Assembly: GCA_026394155.1 (NCBI GenBank)
Contig: JAPKYT010000112.1
Span: 1-44,029 of the forward strand
Length of the DNA: 44,029 nt
Direction of reading: 5' to 3'
DNA from: a bacterium
GTDB taxonomy: Bacteria > Electryoneota > RPQS01
Shown: positions 19,885-28,743 of the stretch, in pieces
Layout: the number at the start of each line of letters is the position of its first letter
How positions within the stretch are numbered: position 1 is the stretch's first letter
Program-made: the position numbers and the translations under genes
The notes under the pieces: generated by a model
Database searches by the model: none
What the model was told of the DNA's origin: nothing
Seen by the model: only the letters and a program-made list of their open reading frames with translations

Positions 19885-21092
19885 GCCGCGACGATACGCT
19901 GGCGGAGTATCGCATCCTGAGAACGCGCTGCGGTGTTCCCACGGCCGAGCACGTGCCCAGCGGCATCCTGCTGCACAGCCGGGTGGATCCCCTTGCCGAG
20001 GCGCGCGAAATCGCGGCGGAATACACGGGTAGCTGCGCGGATAGCACCGTGCTGCTCGGCGGCGGCCTCGGTTATCTGGCGGAAGCTCTGGCCGAAAGCG
20101 GCGGCACATCGCACCAAGTGTTCGTGATCGAACCGGATGCGGCATTGCTGCAATTGGCCCGAACGTGTCGTGGCGATGCGCCGTATTTCTCGTCGCCGCG
20201 TATCCATCGCATTGTCGCAACGGCACCGCAGATGGCGGCGGCGCGTATGAGCGGCATCGTCAGCACAGCGCAGCTTGTGGTGGCGCCCTACTTCGAGAGA
20301 ATCGCCGCGCAGTTGCCGTCTCCGCTCACGGGATTGGTACAAATGCTTCGCGCCGAGCGGGTCTCACGCGTGGTCTATGATACCATGCTAAACGAGCATT
20401 GCCGCGTGAATCATGAGCGGCTGAGCGCACTGCCGGGCGTCCGTGGCATCCGTTTTCAGGCCGGAATGAAAGTGGTTGTGGCCGGAGCAGGGCCCAGTTT
20501 GGACGAGTGTGTGCAGACTCTTCGTCGTCATCGTTCGCGGTTTGTGTTAGTGGCTGTCAGTGGCGCTGTGCCGCCGCTGCGCGCCGCGGGAATTGATCCC
20601 GACTGGGTGGTTGCGCTCGAGGGCAGAGAGGCGGTCGTGAACGACCTTGCGGACTTGCCGCGGGGAATCCCCACGGTGGTGTTCGAGTCCACTCATCCGG
20701 AAATAACGCGCGCCGCTCAAGGACCACTCTTTTGCGGTGCAAGTCTTGAGACTCGCGGCGGCACCACGCTCATTCCTGCTCTCGATTTTGCCCTCCAGTC
20801 TTCGGCGGAGGATGTGATTCTCATAGGGGCGGATCTTGGATATGGCGATCGCCTCTACGCGTCGGGCGCGCGGCGCGAGACAACAGGCGAGAGTGTGCTC
20901 TCGAATGTGCCACCTAAGTTTCTTGCCATGCGCGCCGCGCTGGAAAGTCTGCTGGAGCGAAAGGTGAGCGGTTCACAAAAAGTCTTTCACGTTCTGCGCG
21001 CGGCGCCTGTTCTCCGCGGTACGCGGCGAATGCAGCCGATGGAACTCGACGCCGCGCTTGCTCCGCTCTTGACCGCAAAGGAGACCGTGTGA
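19881..21092 (+). CDS. Maf/DUF115-type motility accessory (flagellin glycosyltransferase) protein
   Basis: KVVVAGAGPSLDECVQTLRRHRSRFVLVAVSGAVPPLRAAGIDPDWVVALEG...VFESTHPEI...DVILIGADLGYGDRLYASGA; ATGA overlap with upstream gene. Confidence 0.78.
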   Translation: MSRDDTLAEYRILRTRCGVPTAEHVPSGILLHSRVDPLAEAREIAAEYTGSCADSTVLLGGGLGYLAEALAESGGTSHQVFVIEPDAALLQLARTCRGDAPYFSSPRIHRIVATAPQMAAARMSGIVSTAQLVVAPYFERIAAQLPSPLTGLVQMLRAERVSRVVYDTMLNEHCRVNHERLSALPGVRGIRFQAGMKVVVAGAGPSLDECVQTLRRHRSRFVLVAVSGAVPPLRAAGIDPDWVVALEGREAVVNDLADLPRGIPTVVFESTHPEITRAAQGPLFCGASLETRGGTTLIPALDFALQSSAEDVILIGADLGYGDRLYASGARRETTGESVLSNVPPKFLAMRAALESLLERKVSGSQKVFHVLRAAPVLRGTRRMQPMELDAALAPLLTAKETV

Positions 21093-22927
21093 ACGCGGTA
21101 GACGCGATCGAACGCTATCTGGCGGACAGTCTCAGCCGGTGCGCCGTCGCAGAGGCGGGTGATCTGCCCACCGAACGCGCCCGCGACGGTCAGCCCACGC
21201 TGACCTCTCGCGGCTTTCGCCTTCACAGCGCCGTGAATCCAATGGCCGAGGCCGATCAGCAACTGGCCGAGATTACCGATGAACTGCGCACCGCAATCCG
21301 CAAGGCGGACGGCGGGGATTTCACCATTCTCATCTTCGGCCCGGGGCTTGGCTATCTCCTTCGTTCGCTTCAAGCGTTGCTTCAAGAAGAGCATGTCGAG
21401 TGCAGCGTCCGCGTCGTGTGCGTCGAGGCCGATCCCGAGGTCGCGAAGAAAGCGCTGCAACTGCGTGTGTGGGAATCCGCTGACGTGCCCGTGACGTGGA
21501 TCGTGGGCAACGAGGCCCTGCGATCACTGAGCGACATGGTGAGCGGCCCGCACTTCTGCATCACCGTCACTTCCGGTTTTCGGCTGAACAAGGAATCCTA
21601 TGAGCCGCTGATGGCTTCACTCATGGGCCGGGTCGCGGCCGAGCGGCCGATGCGCATTCTTGTTCCCACGCCCCTCTATGGCGGCTCTTTGCCCACGGCA
21701 CTTCACTGTGCCGAGGCCTTTCGCGAGATCGGGCATCAAGTGGAGCTGCTGGATTTCAGCGAATACTACGGACTCTTTCGACTCGCGGACTCGGTCACCC
21801 ATGATGCGCGGCATACGCGGGCGCTGCAGAATCTACTGACCACGTTTTTGGCCGAGACCGTCGTGGCCAGAGCGCTCGACTGGCGGGCCGACTTGGTGTG
21901 GGCGGTGGCGCAGAGTCCGCTCCTGCCGCCGGCGCTGCAAGAACTGCGGCACGAAGGCATTCACTCCGCTCTCTGGTTTGTGGAAGACTTTCGCATCTTC
22001 AGCTATTGGCGCGAACTCGCGCCCTATTTCGATGCGGTGTTCACCATTCAACGCGGAGAATTCCACGATGCGCTTCGTTCACTGGGCGTGCGCAACGTGA
22101 TGTACCTGCCATGCGCGGCCAATCCACGGGTGCACACGCCACCGGTTCTGACTGAGGAAGACCAGCGACAATTCGGCGCTGACGTCTCCTTTGTCGGTGC
22201 AGGGTATCACAATCGCCAAAGTCTCTTCGCTCGTCTCAGCTTGCCGGGAATGAAGATTTGGGGGAACGACTGGCCGAAGGATTGCGCGGTCTTTTCGCTC
22301 GTGCAGGAGAACGGAAGGCGGGTCAGCACCGAGGAAACGGCCAAGATTTACGGCGCCAGCAAAATCAATCTCAACTTGCACAGCTCGCCTCACCATGAAG
22401 AGGTGAATCCTCACGGCGATTTCGTCAATCCGCGCACCTTTGAGATCGCCGCCTGCGGGGCGTTTCAGCTCGTGGACCATCGCGCCGAGTTGGGGGAGCT
22501 CTTCGCCGCAGGGGATGAGCTGGCGGTGTTCCGCAGCGGGCGCGAAATTGCGCCGCTGGTCAAGCACTATCTGACTCACGAGGAGGAACGCCGGGACATG
22601 GCGGAGCGCGCCCGGCAGCGCGTTCTCCGCGAGCACACCTACGTGCATCGCATGCAAACGGCTTTGCGTTTCTGCGAGGAGCGGATGCCGCGGCTGGCGC
22701 AGCGCCAGCGCGGACCGAGCTACGTCTCCACCCTCAAGGCGGCCGCGGCGGACGACGCGGAGCTCCTCGAATTTCTTTCCGGCTTTCCCGAGGATCAAGA
22801 GATCACGCTGGACGAGATTGTCTCGCGCATTAAGGTCGGGAGCGGAACCTTGTCGCGGGCGGAGGGCATCTTTCTGCTGATGAAGGAATTTCGCGACTGG
22901 GGCAGGGAAAAGGGCGTGATCCAATGA
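21089..22927 (+). CDS. Maf-N-like domain fused to CgeB-like glycosyltransferase
   Basis: N-term RLHSAVNPMAEADQQ...ILIFGPGLGYLLRSLQALL similar to the N-term of the 19881 protein; C-half VSFVGAGYHNRQSLFARL...KINLNLHSSPHHEEVNPHGDFVNPRTFEIAACGAFQLVDHRAELGELF typical of CgeB-type GT. Confidence 0.7.
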   Translation: MNAVDAIERYLADSLSRCAVAEAGDLPTERARDGQPTLTSRGFRLHSAVNPMAEADQQLAEITDELRTAIRKADGGDFTILIFGPGLGYLLRSLQALLQEEHVECSVRVVCVEADPEVAKKALQLRVWESADVPVTWIVGNEALRSLSDMVSGPHFCITVTSGFRLNKESYEPLMASLMGRVAAERPMRILVPTPLYGGSLPTALHCAEAFREIGHQVELLDFSEYYGLFRLADSVTHDARHTRALQNLLTTFLAETVVARALDWRADLVWAVAQSPLLPPALQELRHEGIHSALWFVEDFRIFSYWRELAPYFDAVFTIQRGEFHDALRSLGVRNVMYLPCAANPRVHTPPVLTEEDQRQFGADVSFVGAGYHNRQSLFARLSLPGMKIWGNDWPKDCAVFSLVQENGRRVSTEETAKIYGASKINLNLHSSPHHEEVNPHGDFVNPRTFEIAACGAFQLVDHRAELGELFAAGDELAVFRSGREIAPLVKHYLTHEEERRDMAERARQRVLREHTYVHRMQTALRFCEERMPRLAQRQRGPSYVSTLKAAAADDAELLEFLSGFPEDQEITLDEIVSRIKVGSGTLSRAEGIFLLMKEFRDWGREKGVIQ

Positions 22928-24564
22928 ACGCGGAACACATAGTCGTCGTCAACTTCACGCGCATGGGCGACCTCGTACAGAGCGGCCCCTTTCTGCGCTC
23001 TCTCAAGGCTGCTCATCCCCGCGCGCGACTGACGACGGTAGTGTTCAACGCTTTTGCCGACGTCGCCCGGCGATTGCCGATGGTGGATGACGTCGTCGTG
23101 TTCGACGTGGATCGGTGGGTGCCGTTACTCGACGCCGGGCGCGGCGACCTGCAATCCGCCTATGCCGAGGCGACGGACTTTCTCGGTGACTCGCGCCTGA
23201 GCGATGTGGACGTGCTCTACAACCTCGCGCACACGCCTCAGTCGGCCACCTTATGCGCCTTGATGCGCCCGCGGCAAGCACTCGGGCGAATTCGCCTCGA
23301 CGACGGTCAGATGATCGTGCGCGGCGAGTGGTTCAACTACCTCTTCAGCATCATGGACGAGCGGACGTTCAATCCGTTCAATCTTGTCGAGATTTGTCTT
23401 CGTGCGGGGTCCGGCAGCGGTGCGGCTCATGCGCTCGAGCTTCGCCTGTCCGACGAGGATCGCCGCGCTGCCGCGCGCCTCTTGCTCGAGGCGGGGATTC
23501 GACCGGATGGGCGCTACGTCGTGTTTCAACCCGGTGCCAGCAGCCGTTCGCGTCAATGGCCGCCCGCCTATTTCGCGCAGCTTGCCTCTTTGCTGCACAC
23601 GCGAGGCTTCGCGATGGTCGTGGTCGGGTCACCCGCGGAAAAGCCGCTCGCTGAGAGCATCATTTCACTTTCGCACCAGCAGGCCGTCTCGCTGGTCGGC
23701 CAAACGGACGTGGGCACGCTGGCGGCGGTGTTGGAAGGCGCCCACCGTCTGGTGAGCAACGACACCGGAACCATTCACCTCGCAGCGGCGGTCGGCACGC
23801 CGAGCATCGGCATTTATCTTGGCCCCGCCGCCGCCAAAGACACCGCGCCCTATGGCAACGGCCACGTGGTGATCGAAGCTGATCTGCCGTGCGCGCCCTG
23901 CGGCTACCGCGATACGTGTCAGACATTCTCGTGTCACCGCCGAGTCACCGTGGACGCCGTTTTCCGCCTGTGCATGGCGAACGAGCAGAGCCTTGATGAG
24001 ACGGCTCGAACACTGGCGGGAATGCGCGTTTACCGGACGCAGGTGGACGGCCGGGGTGAGTTCTCGCTCAAAACGCTGAATGATGCCGTCACCGGTCCCG
24101 ACTTCGCGCTGCTGGACTTCTATCGGATCTTCTGGGACAATCTGCTGAAGGCAAAGCCGGCCCGCGCAGACAGGTTGAACGCTCCGCGCGCCGAAGCCCG
24201 ACCCGCATGGCGGCAAGGGGCCGAGAGCTTGAGAACTATTCTGGAATCGGCCGAGCGTTGGCTCTTCGCGCTCCTCGAGGAAGCGCGGAAACCGGCTGCG
24301 GACGTGCGTCGTCTGTCGAGTCTTCTGCAAGGAAGGATCGCCGTGCAGAACGACCTGCGCCGGCACGCCGAGAACTTTCCGCAACTGTCTCCGGTCTCGC
24401 GTTATCTGCTCGTCCGTCTGGTCTCCGTGCGAACCGGCGTGCTGCGTGAGCACCTCGAAGACATGAGCAGTCTGCTCGAGACTTACGAGAATGCCGTGGC
24501 ACTCCTGACGACGGCTTCCGCCGTCAGGATCACCGAGCGGAGGGAGCATGTCGCAACCGCTTAA
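22924..24564 (+). CDS. GT9 family (heptosyltransferase-like) protein with C-terminal helical extension
   Basis: IVVVNFTRMGDLVQSGPFLRSLKAAHPRARLTTVV; GASSRSRQWPPAYFAQLASLL; LVSNDTGTIHLAAAVGTPSIGIYLGPA. Confidence 0.82.
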   Translation: MNAEHIVVVNFTRMGDLVQSGPFLRSLKAAHPRARLTTVVFNAFADVARRLPMVDDVVVFDVDRWVPLLDAGRGDLQSAYAEATDFLGDSRLSDVDVLYNLAHTPQSATLCALMRPRQALGRIRLDDGQMIVRGEWFNYLFSIMDERTFNPFNLVEICLRAGSGSGAAHALELRLSDEDRRAAARLLLEAGIRPDGRYVVFQPGASSRSRQWPPAYFAQLASLLHTRGFAMVVVGSPAEKPLAESIISLSHQQAVSLVGQTDVGTLAAVLEGAHRLVSNDTGTIHLAAAVGTPSIGIYLGPAAAKDTAPYGNGHVVIEADLPCAPCGYRDTCQTFSCHRRVTVDAVFRLCMANEQSLDETARTLAGMRVYRTQVDGRGEFSLKTLNDAVTGPDFALLDFYRIFWDNLLKAKPARADRLNAPRAEARPAWRQGAESLRTILESAERWLFALLEEARKPAADVRRLSSLLQGRIAVQNDLRRHAENFPQLSPVSRYLLVRLVSVRTGVLREHLEDMSSLLETYENAVALLTTASAVRITERREHVATA

Positions 24565-26206
24565 GATTCTCGTGCTGAGCATCACGCGCCTCGGCGACAT
24601 CGTGCAGTCCATTCCGTTCTTCCGGCGGCTGCGGCTGCGTCATCCGCAGTCCGAAATACACGTGCTGGTGGAAGCGTGCTTCGCCGATGTGATGCACCTC
24701 GTGCCCGAGGTGGATCGCGTGCGCACCGTGCGGCTCGAAGACTTGATCCCTAACTTGGCTTCGGGAAGGCTGCACAATCTGGGCGAAGCCACGTCATTCT
24801 ATCGCCGGCTGATCGCGGACCTGAAGGCGGAGAATTACGGCGAGGTGTGGAACCTCACGCACACCCGGCCCTCCATGGTGCTGAATTTCCTGCTGGCCGG
24901 CGAGCACGGCCGGGGCGTGACTCTGGATGCTTATGGTCTTCAGCGCGTGAATTCGCCGTGGCTTATGTACTTCTTCGCGACCAATCTGGCCCGTCCGTGG
25001 TGCCAGTTCAACTTGGTGGACATTTACGCCAATTGCGTGAGCGGAGTGGATTGGCAAGCCGGTCGCGATCTGTCGTTTCGCGCCGACGCGGTCCCCCAAC
25101 GCGAGAGTCGCTCGGGTTCGGCCCGCGCGCGCATCGCGCTCCATGCGGGCGCTTCGCAAAAATCCAAGCAGTGGCCGGTGGAAGCTTTTCGCGCTGTGGC
25201 CGAGCGGCTGGCGCGACACTCCATCGTTGAAGTCGTTCTCATCGGCGGGCGGCGAGATGCGGACATGGCCGCGGCCTTTCGCGGCCTTCCACGCGTCGTC
25301 AACGCTATCGGCCAAACGAGTGTGCCCGGACTGGCCTCGCTGCTGTCATCCTGCGACCTGCTGATCAGCAACGATTCCGGGCCGATGCACGTGGCCGCGG
25401 CGGTGAAGACGCCCGTCATCGCCATCACGATCGGCAGCGCGCTGGGAAGCGAAACCGCTCCCTATGGCGAGGGGCACTTCGTGATTGAACCCGACAGTCC
25501 GTGCTTCCCGTGCTCGCCGCAGCATCCCTGCACTGACACGGCCTGCGCGTCGCGTGTTTCGGCGGATGCCGTCGCCGCCTTGGCCGAGTGGCATCTCGGC
25601 CGGCGCAGTGCTCCACCGCCGGATGATTTGGCGGGGGCGCGAGTCTACCGCACCGGATTCTCGCCGCGCGACGGATGTCTCGAGCTTGCGCGACAGTTCA
25701 GCGCCAGACCCTTCGAGCGCGACGAACTGCACAAGCTCATGCGTCCGGCGTGGTTGTCCGTGCTCGAAGAGCGGCCTCTCGAAATGCCGCCCGGTGAAGC
25801 TCATGATTCTGCCGATCTCGCGGCGAGGGCGCTGGCCGCCGAGCCGGTGGCGCGCGAGTTGCGCGGCACCGCCCGCCAGCTCGAGCATGCCGCCGCGCAC
25901 GCCTCGGGCAAGCTGCGAACCATCGAGAACCTCGGTACTCTGATGCGCCGCCGGGAAGAGGAACTGGCGCGAATTCTCGGCGGGCACGGCTTGCTGAAAA
26001 GTCTGCTCGCCTACGTGACCGTCGCCCGCGCCAGCCTGACGGCGGATGATCTCGGCGCGCAGGCGCAGGAGACGGCGGCCATCTACGACCGCCTGATCCG
26101 GCTTCTTCAACCCCTGTTTCAGGCCTCGAAAACAACCTCATCCGATAAGGCTACAGTCACCTCTTTGACCGAGGATACTCATGAAGATCTCTCTCAACGG
26201 ACTTGA
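24548..26206 (+). CDS. GT9 family (heptosyltransferase-like) protein with C-terminal helical extension
   Basis: ILVLSITRLGDIVQSIPFFRRLRLRHPQSEIHVLVE; HAGASQKSKQWPVEAFRAVAERL; LISNDSGPMHVAAAVKTPVIAITIGSA. Confidence 0.82.
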   Translation: MSQPLKILVLSITRLGDIVQSIPFFRRLRLRHPQSEIHVLVEACFADVMHLVPEVDRVRTVRLEDLIPNLASGRLHNLGEATSFYRRLIADLKAENYGEVWNLTHTRPSMVLNFLLAGEHGRGVTLDAYGLQRVNSPWLMYFFATNLARPWCQFNLVDIYANCVSGVDWQAGRDLSFRADAVPQRESRSGSARARIALHAGASQKSKQWPVEAFRAVAERLARHSIVEVVLIGGRRDADMAAAFRGLPRVVNAIGQTSVPGLASLLSSCDLLISNDSGPMHVAAAVKTPVIAITIGSALGSETAPYGEGHFVIEPDSPCFPCSPQHPCTDTACASRVSADAVAALAEWHLGRRSAPPPDDLAGARVYRTGFSPRDGCLELARQFSARPFERDELHKLMRPAWLSVLEERPLEMPPGEAHDSADLAARALAAEPVARELRGTARQLEHAAAHASGKLRTIENLGTLMRRREEELARILGGHGLLKSLLAYVTVARASLTADDLGAQAQETAAIYDRLIRLLQPLFQASKTTSSDKATVTSLTEDTHEDLSQRT

Positions 26207-26804
26207 TCTGACTCGGACCGCCGAAGGCGACCAGACGGTCGAACAAGTGCTCTCCGAGCTGCGCGAGGAAATCCGCCGGAGCGGGAAAGTGATCACCCAG
26301 GTGGCGCTCGACGGCCGCCCACTGGTCAACGGCTGGCAACGCCGGCAGCGCCTCGCCTCGCCGGTGTCCCTTGTCCAGCGGCTCGATCTCACGGTTGAGG
26401 AACCGCAACGTCTCCGTGACCAGACCCTGCAGGATGCCGCCGCTCTCATGGAGCGCCTGCACCGGCAGGCCAAGCCGCTGGGGCGCAAGTTCCGCGTGGG
26501 CGACGAAGTGGCCGCCAACAACGAGCTGGCCTCTTTCCTCGAGGATCTGAAGCTGATCATGTCGGGTCTCGACCTCTCGACGCGCTCCATCGTTGACCGT
26601 TCCCCGACTTCAGCCCGGCAGCGCCTCCTGGACTCGGCGGGACAGCTCTTGCCCACCTTGGACCGCATCTACCGCGCTCAGGCACGGGGCGATTACACCG
26701 CCATCGCCGACGAGGTGGAGTACGATCTGCGCGACCAAATGGCCGGCTGGAAGGACGTGGTGGCCGAAGCTCGCCGCTCCCTTGACTCGTTGCCGCAGGT
26801 TTAA
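26181..26804 (+). CDS. Hypothetical protein, last gene of glycosylation island
   Basis: 207 aa ORF overlapping the preceding CDS by 26 bp; no motif recognised. Confidence 0.6.
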   Translation: MKISLNGLDLTRTAEGDQTVEQVLSELREEIRRSGKVITQVALDGRPLVNGWQRRQRLASPVSLVQRLDLTVEEPQRLRDQTLQDAAALMERLHRQAKPLGRKFRVGDEVAANNELASFLEDLKLIMSGLDLSTRSIVDRSPTSARQRLLDSAGQLLPTLDRIYRAQARGDYTAIADEVEYDLRDQMAGWKDVVAEARRSLDSLPQV

Positions 26805-26857
26805 TGGCAAGTTACCGTCTGCGGCCGGGAAAAGGCGTGTCGCGCTTGCAGAAAAAT

Positions 26858-26885
26858 TAAAGTTTCCTGTCCCGGTTTCCGATAC
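26858..26885 (+). promoter_or_regulatory. Sigma-28-type promoter upstream of merR-like/flagellin 1 unit
   Basis: TAAAGTTT-N12-TCCGATAC (consensus TAAAGTTT-N11-GCCGATAA). Confidence 0.65.
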
Positions 26886-26948
26886 TAAGAGTGAACGGAA
26901 TCGTAGCCGTGCATCGAAGGAATCGTGAAACCACAGGAGTAGGCTGCC

Positions 26949-27299
26949 ATGCCAAAGGGACACGGACTCAGAGCCCCCAGACATTTCTCCATCGGCCAGG
27001 TGCATGCGATCACCGGCATCCCCAAGCCGACCATTCGCTACTGGGAAAAGGAGTTTGGCGATTTCCTCCAACCGCTGCGCACCACCGGCAATCAGCGCCG
27101 CTATGATGAAGAGGCCATCGCCGATCTGGAGAAAATCAACTACTTGGTCAAGGTGCAGGGGTACACCATCGAAGGGGCGCGCCGCAAGTTGGATCTGCTG
27201 CGCAAAATTGAGAAGACCGACGTACCGGCTTCCGACCCCATCGCCGAACTGGCCAAGGCTATGTCCGAGTACCTGCTGAAAAAGCTGGTCAAGGAGTAG
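26949..27299 (+). CDS. MerR-family HTH transcriptional regulator
   Basis: FSIGQVHAITGIPKPTIRYWEKEFGDFLQPLRTTGNQRRYDEEAIADLEKINYLVKVQGYTIEGARRKL. Confidence 0.85.
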   Translation: MPKGHGLRAPRHFSIGQVHAITGIPKPTIRYWEKEFGDFLQPLRTTGNQRRYDEEAIADLEKINYLVKVQGYTIEGARRKLDLLRKIEKTDVPASDPIAELAKAMSEYLLKKLVKE

Positions 27300-27337
27300 A
27301 AGAATCTGAAACGGGAATATCAGGAGATCTCGAACCT

Positions 27338-28237
27338 ATGAGCACGCGGATCAATCACAACCTGCTGTCGCTGAGCGCCCAACGAGCCCTGTGGACGACT
27401 CAGAGCGACCTCGATAAGGCGGTCCAACGATTGTCCAGCGGTCTGCGCATCAACTACGCCTGGGACGATCCGACCGGCCTCGGCATCTCGGAGAGACTCC
27501 GGGCCTCCATCGCCGGCATGGCCGAGGCGGAGAAGAACGCCAACTACGACGTCAACATGATGCAAACGGCGGAAGGCGCGCTGGGGGTCATTGATGAGAA
27601 GCTCATCCGCATGCGAGCCATCGCCATCCAAGCGTCGAACGGCGTGCTGACCACTCTCGACCGGCAGGTGGCCAACGTGGAGTTCCAGCAACTCAAGAGC
27701 GAACTCGACCGCATCGCCCGCACCGCCAACTACAACGGCTTCTATCTTCTCGACGGCAGCCGCGCGGCGGCTTCGGCCAGCACCGACACCACCATGGCTC
27801 TGGGCTTCAACGGGGTGTCCACCGCCGCCAGCGCCACCGCCGTCAAGTTCCACATCGGTGAAAGCAACACCGTCGGTCAGGACTACTACTACATCAACAT
27901 CGCGGGCATGACCGCCTCGGCGCTGGGCATCGAGGGGCTCGAAATCTCCACCACCGCCGGCGCCCAGACCGCGGTCGAGAACATCATTGACGCCATCAAC
28001 TCCAAGGACGTGACGCGCACCTTCCTCGGTTCGATGGTCGAGCGCCTGCAGAACACCATTCTCAATCTCAAGGTGCAGGCCGAGTCGGCCACCGCCTCCG
28101 AATCCACCATTCGCGACGCGGACTTCGCGGCCGAAATGTCGAACTTCACGCGCGCCCAGATTCTCATGCAGACCGGCGTCAGCATGCTGTCCACCGCCAA
28201 CTCGGTCCCGCAGATCGTGGCCCAGCTCGTCGGTTGA
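27338..28237 (+). CDS. fliC: Flagellin (paralogue 1)
   Basis: INHNLLSLSAQRALWTTQSDLDKAVQRLSSGLRINYAWDDPTGLGISERLRASI; C-term ESTIRDADFAAEMSNFTRAQILMQTGVSMLSTANSVPQIVAQLVG. Confidence 0.95.
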   Translation: MSTRINHNLLSLSAQRALWTTQSDLDKAVQRLSSGLRINYAWDDPTGLGISERLRASIAGMAEAEKNANYDVNMMQTAEGALGVIDEKLIRMRAIAIQASNGVLTTLDRQVANVEFQQLKSELDRIARTANYNGFYLLDGSRAAASASTDTTMALGFNGVSTAASATAVKFHIGESNTVGQDYYYINIAGMTASALGIEGLEISTTAGAQTAVENIIDAINSKDVTRTFLGSMVERLQNTILNLKVQAESATASESTIRDADFAAEMSNFTRAQILMQTGVSMLSTANSVPQIVAQLVG

Positions 28238-28734
28238 TGAAACGAAATTCAAACGGCGTCCAGCACCGCCAACCCGTGGGAGAGCCGCGCATGACTCCTG
28301 CATCGTCCCGCAACCGTACCGCCTATCGGACGGCCGGCAGTCTGCGCGGCGTACTCCGCGAGTTGTTCAACCTGTCGCTCACGCAGGCTGAGGCGTTGGA
28401 TCGCGAAGATTACGACCGGCTGGAAGAGCTCGTGGCGAAAAAATCCACTCTCTTCCCGCTGCTGAAAACGGCGGCGGACGTGGCCGAAACGCGCGGCTGG
28501 AAACTGCACGATCCGTCCACCTATCCCGCCGACGAGGCCTGCGCCGCGCTCTTGCGCGAGTCGGCCGATCTCAGCCGCCGTTTGCAGGCCCATGAAAAAT
28601 ACGTTCTCGGTCAGATGCTCGCCCGCCGCAATCAGGTCGGCGAGCGTTTGGACGCGCTAATGATGAAGCGGCAGGCCGCCGCCGGCTATCGCGCTCCGTC
28701 GCACCGCGGCGCCACCATTGACACTTCCCGCTGA
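28237..28734 (+). CDS. FliT/FlgN-like putative flagellar chaperone
   Basis: Helical protein (LSLTQAEALDREDYDRLEELVAKKSTLFPLLKTAADVAE) overlapping the flagellin stop (TGATG). Confidence 0.4.
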   Translation: MKRNSNGVQHRQPVGEPRMTPASSRNRTAYRTAGSLRGVLRELFNLSLTQAEALDREDYDRLEELVAKKSTLFPLLKTAADVAETRGWKLHDPSTYPADEACAALLRESADLSRRLQAHEKYVLGQMLARRNQVGERLDALMMKRQAAAGYRAPSHRGATIDTSR

Positions 28735-28743
28735 GCAAGAACC

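Noticed and set aside
18748-20226. 492-aa minus-strand ORF
   Set aside because: Antisense to the GT fusion and maf genes, which have recognisable motifs; no independent start or domain evidence.
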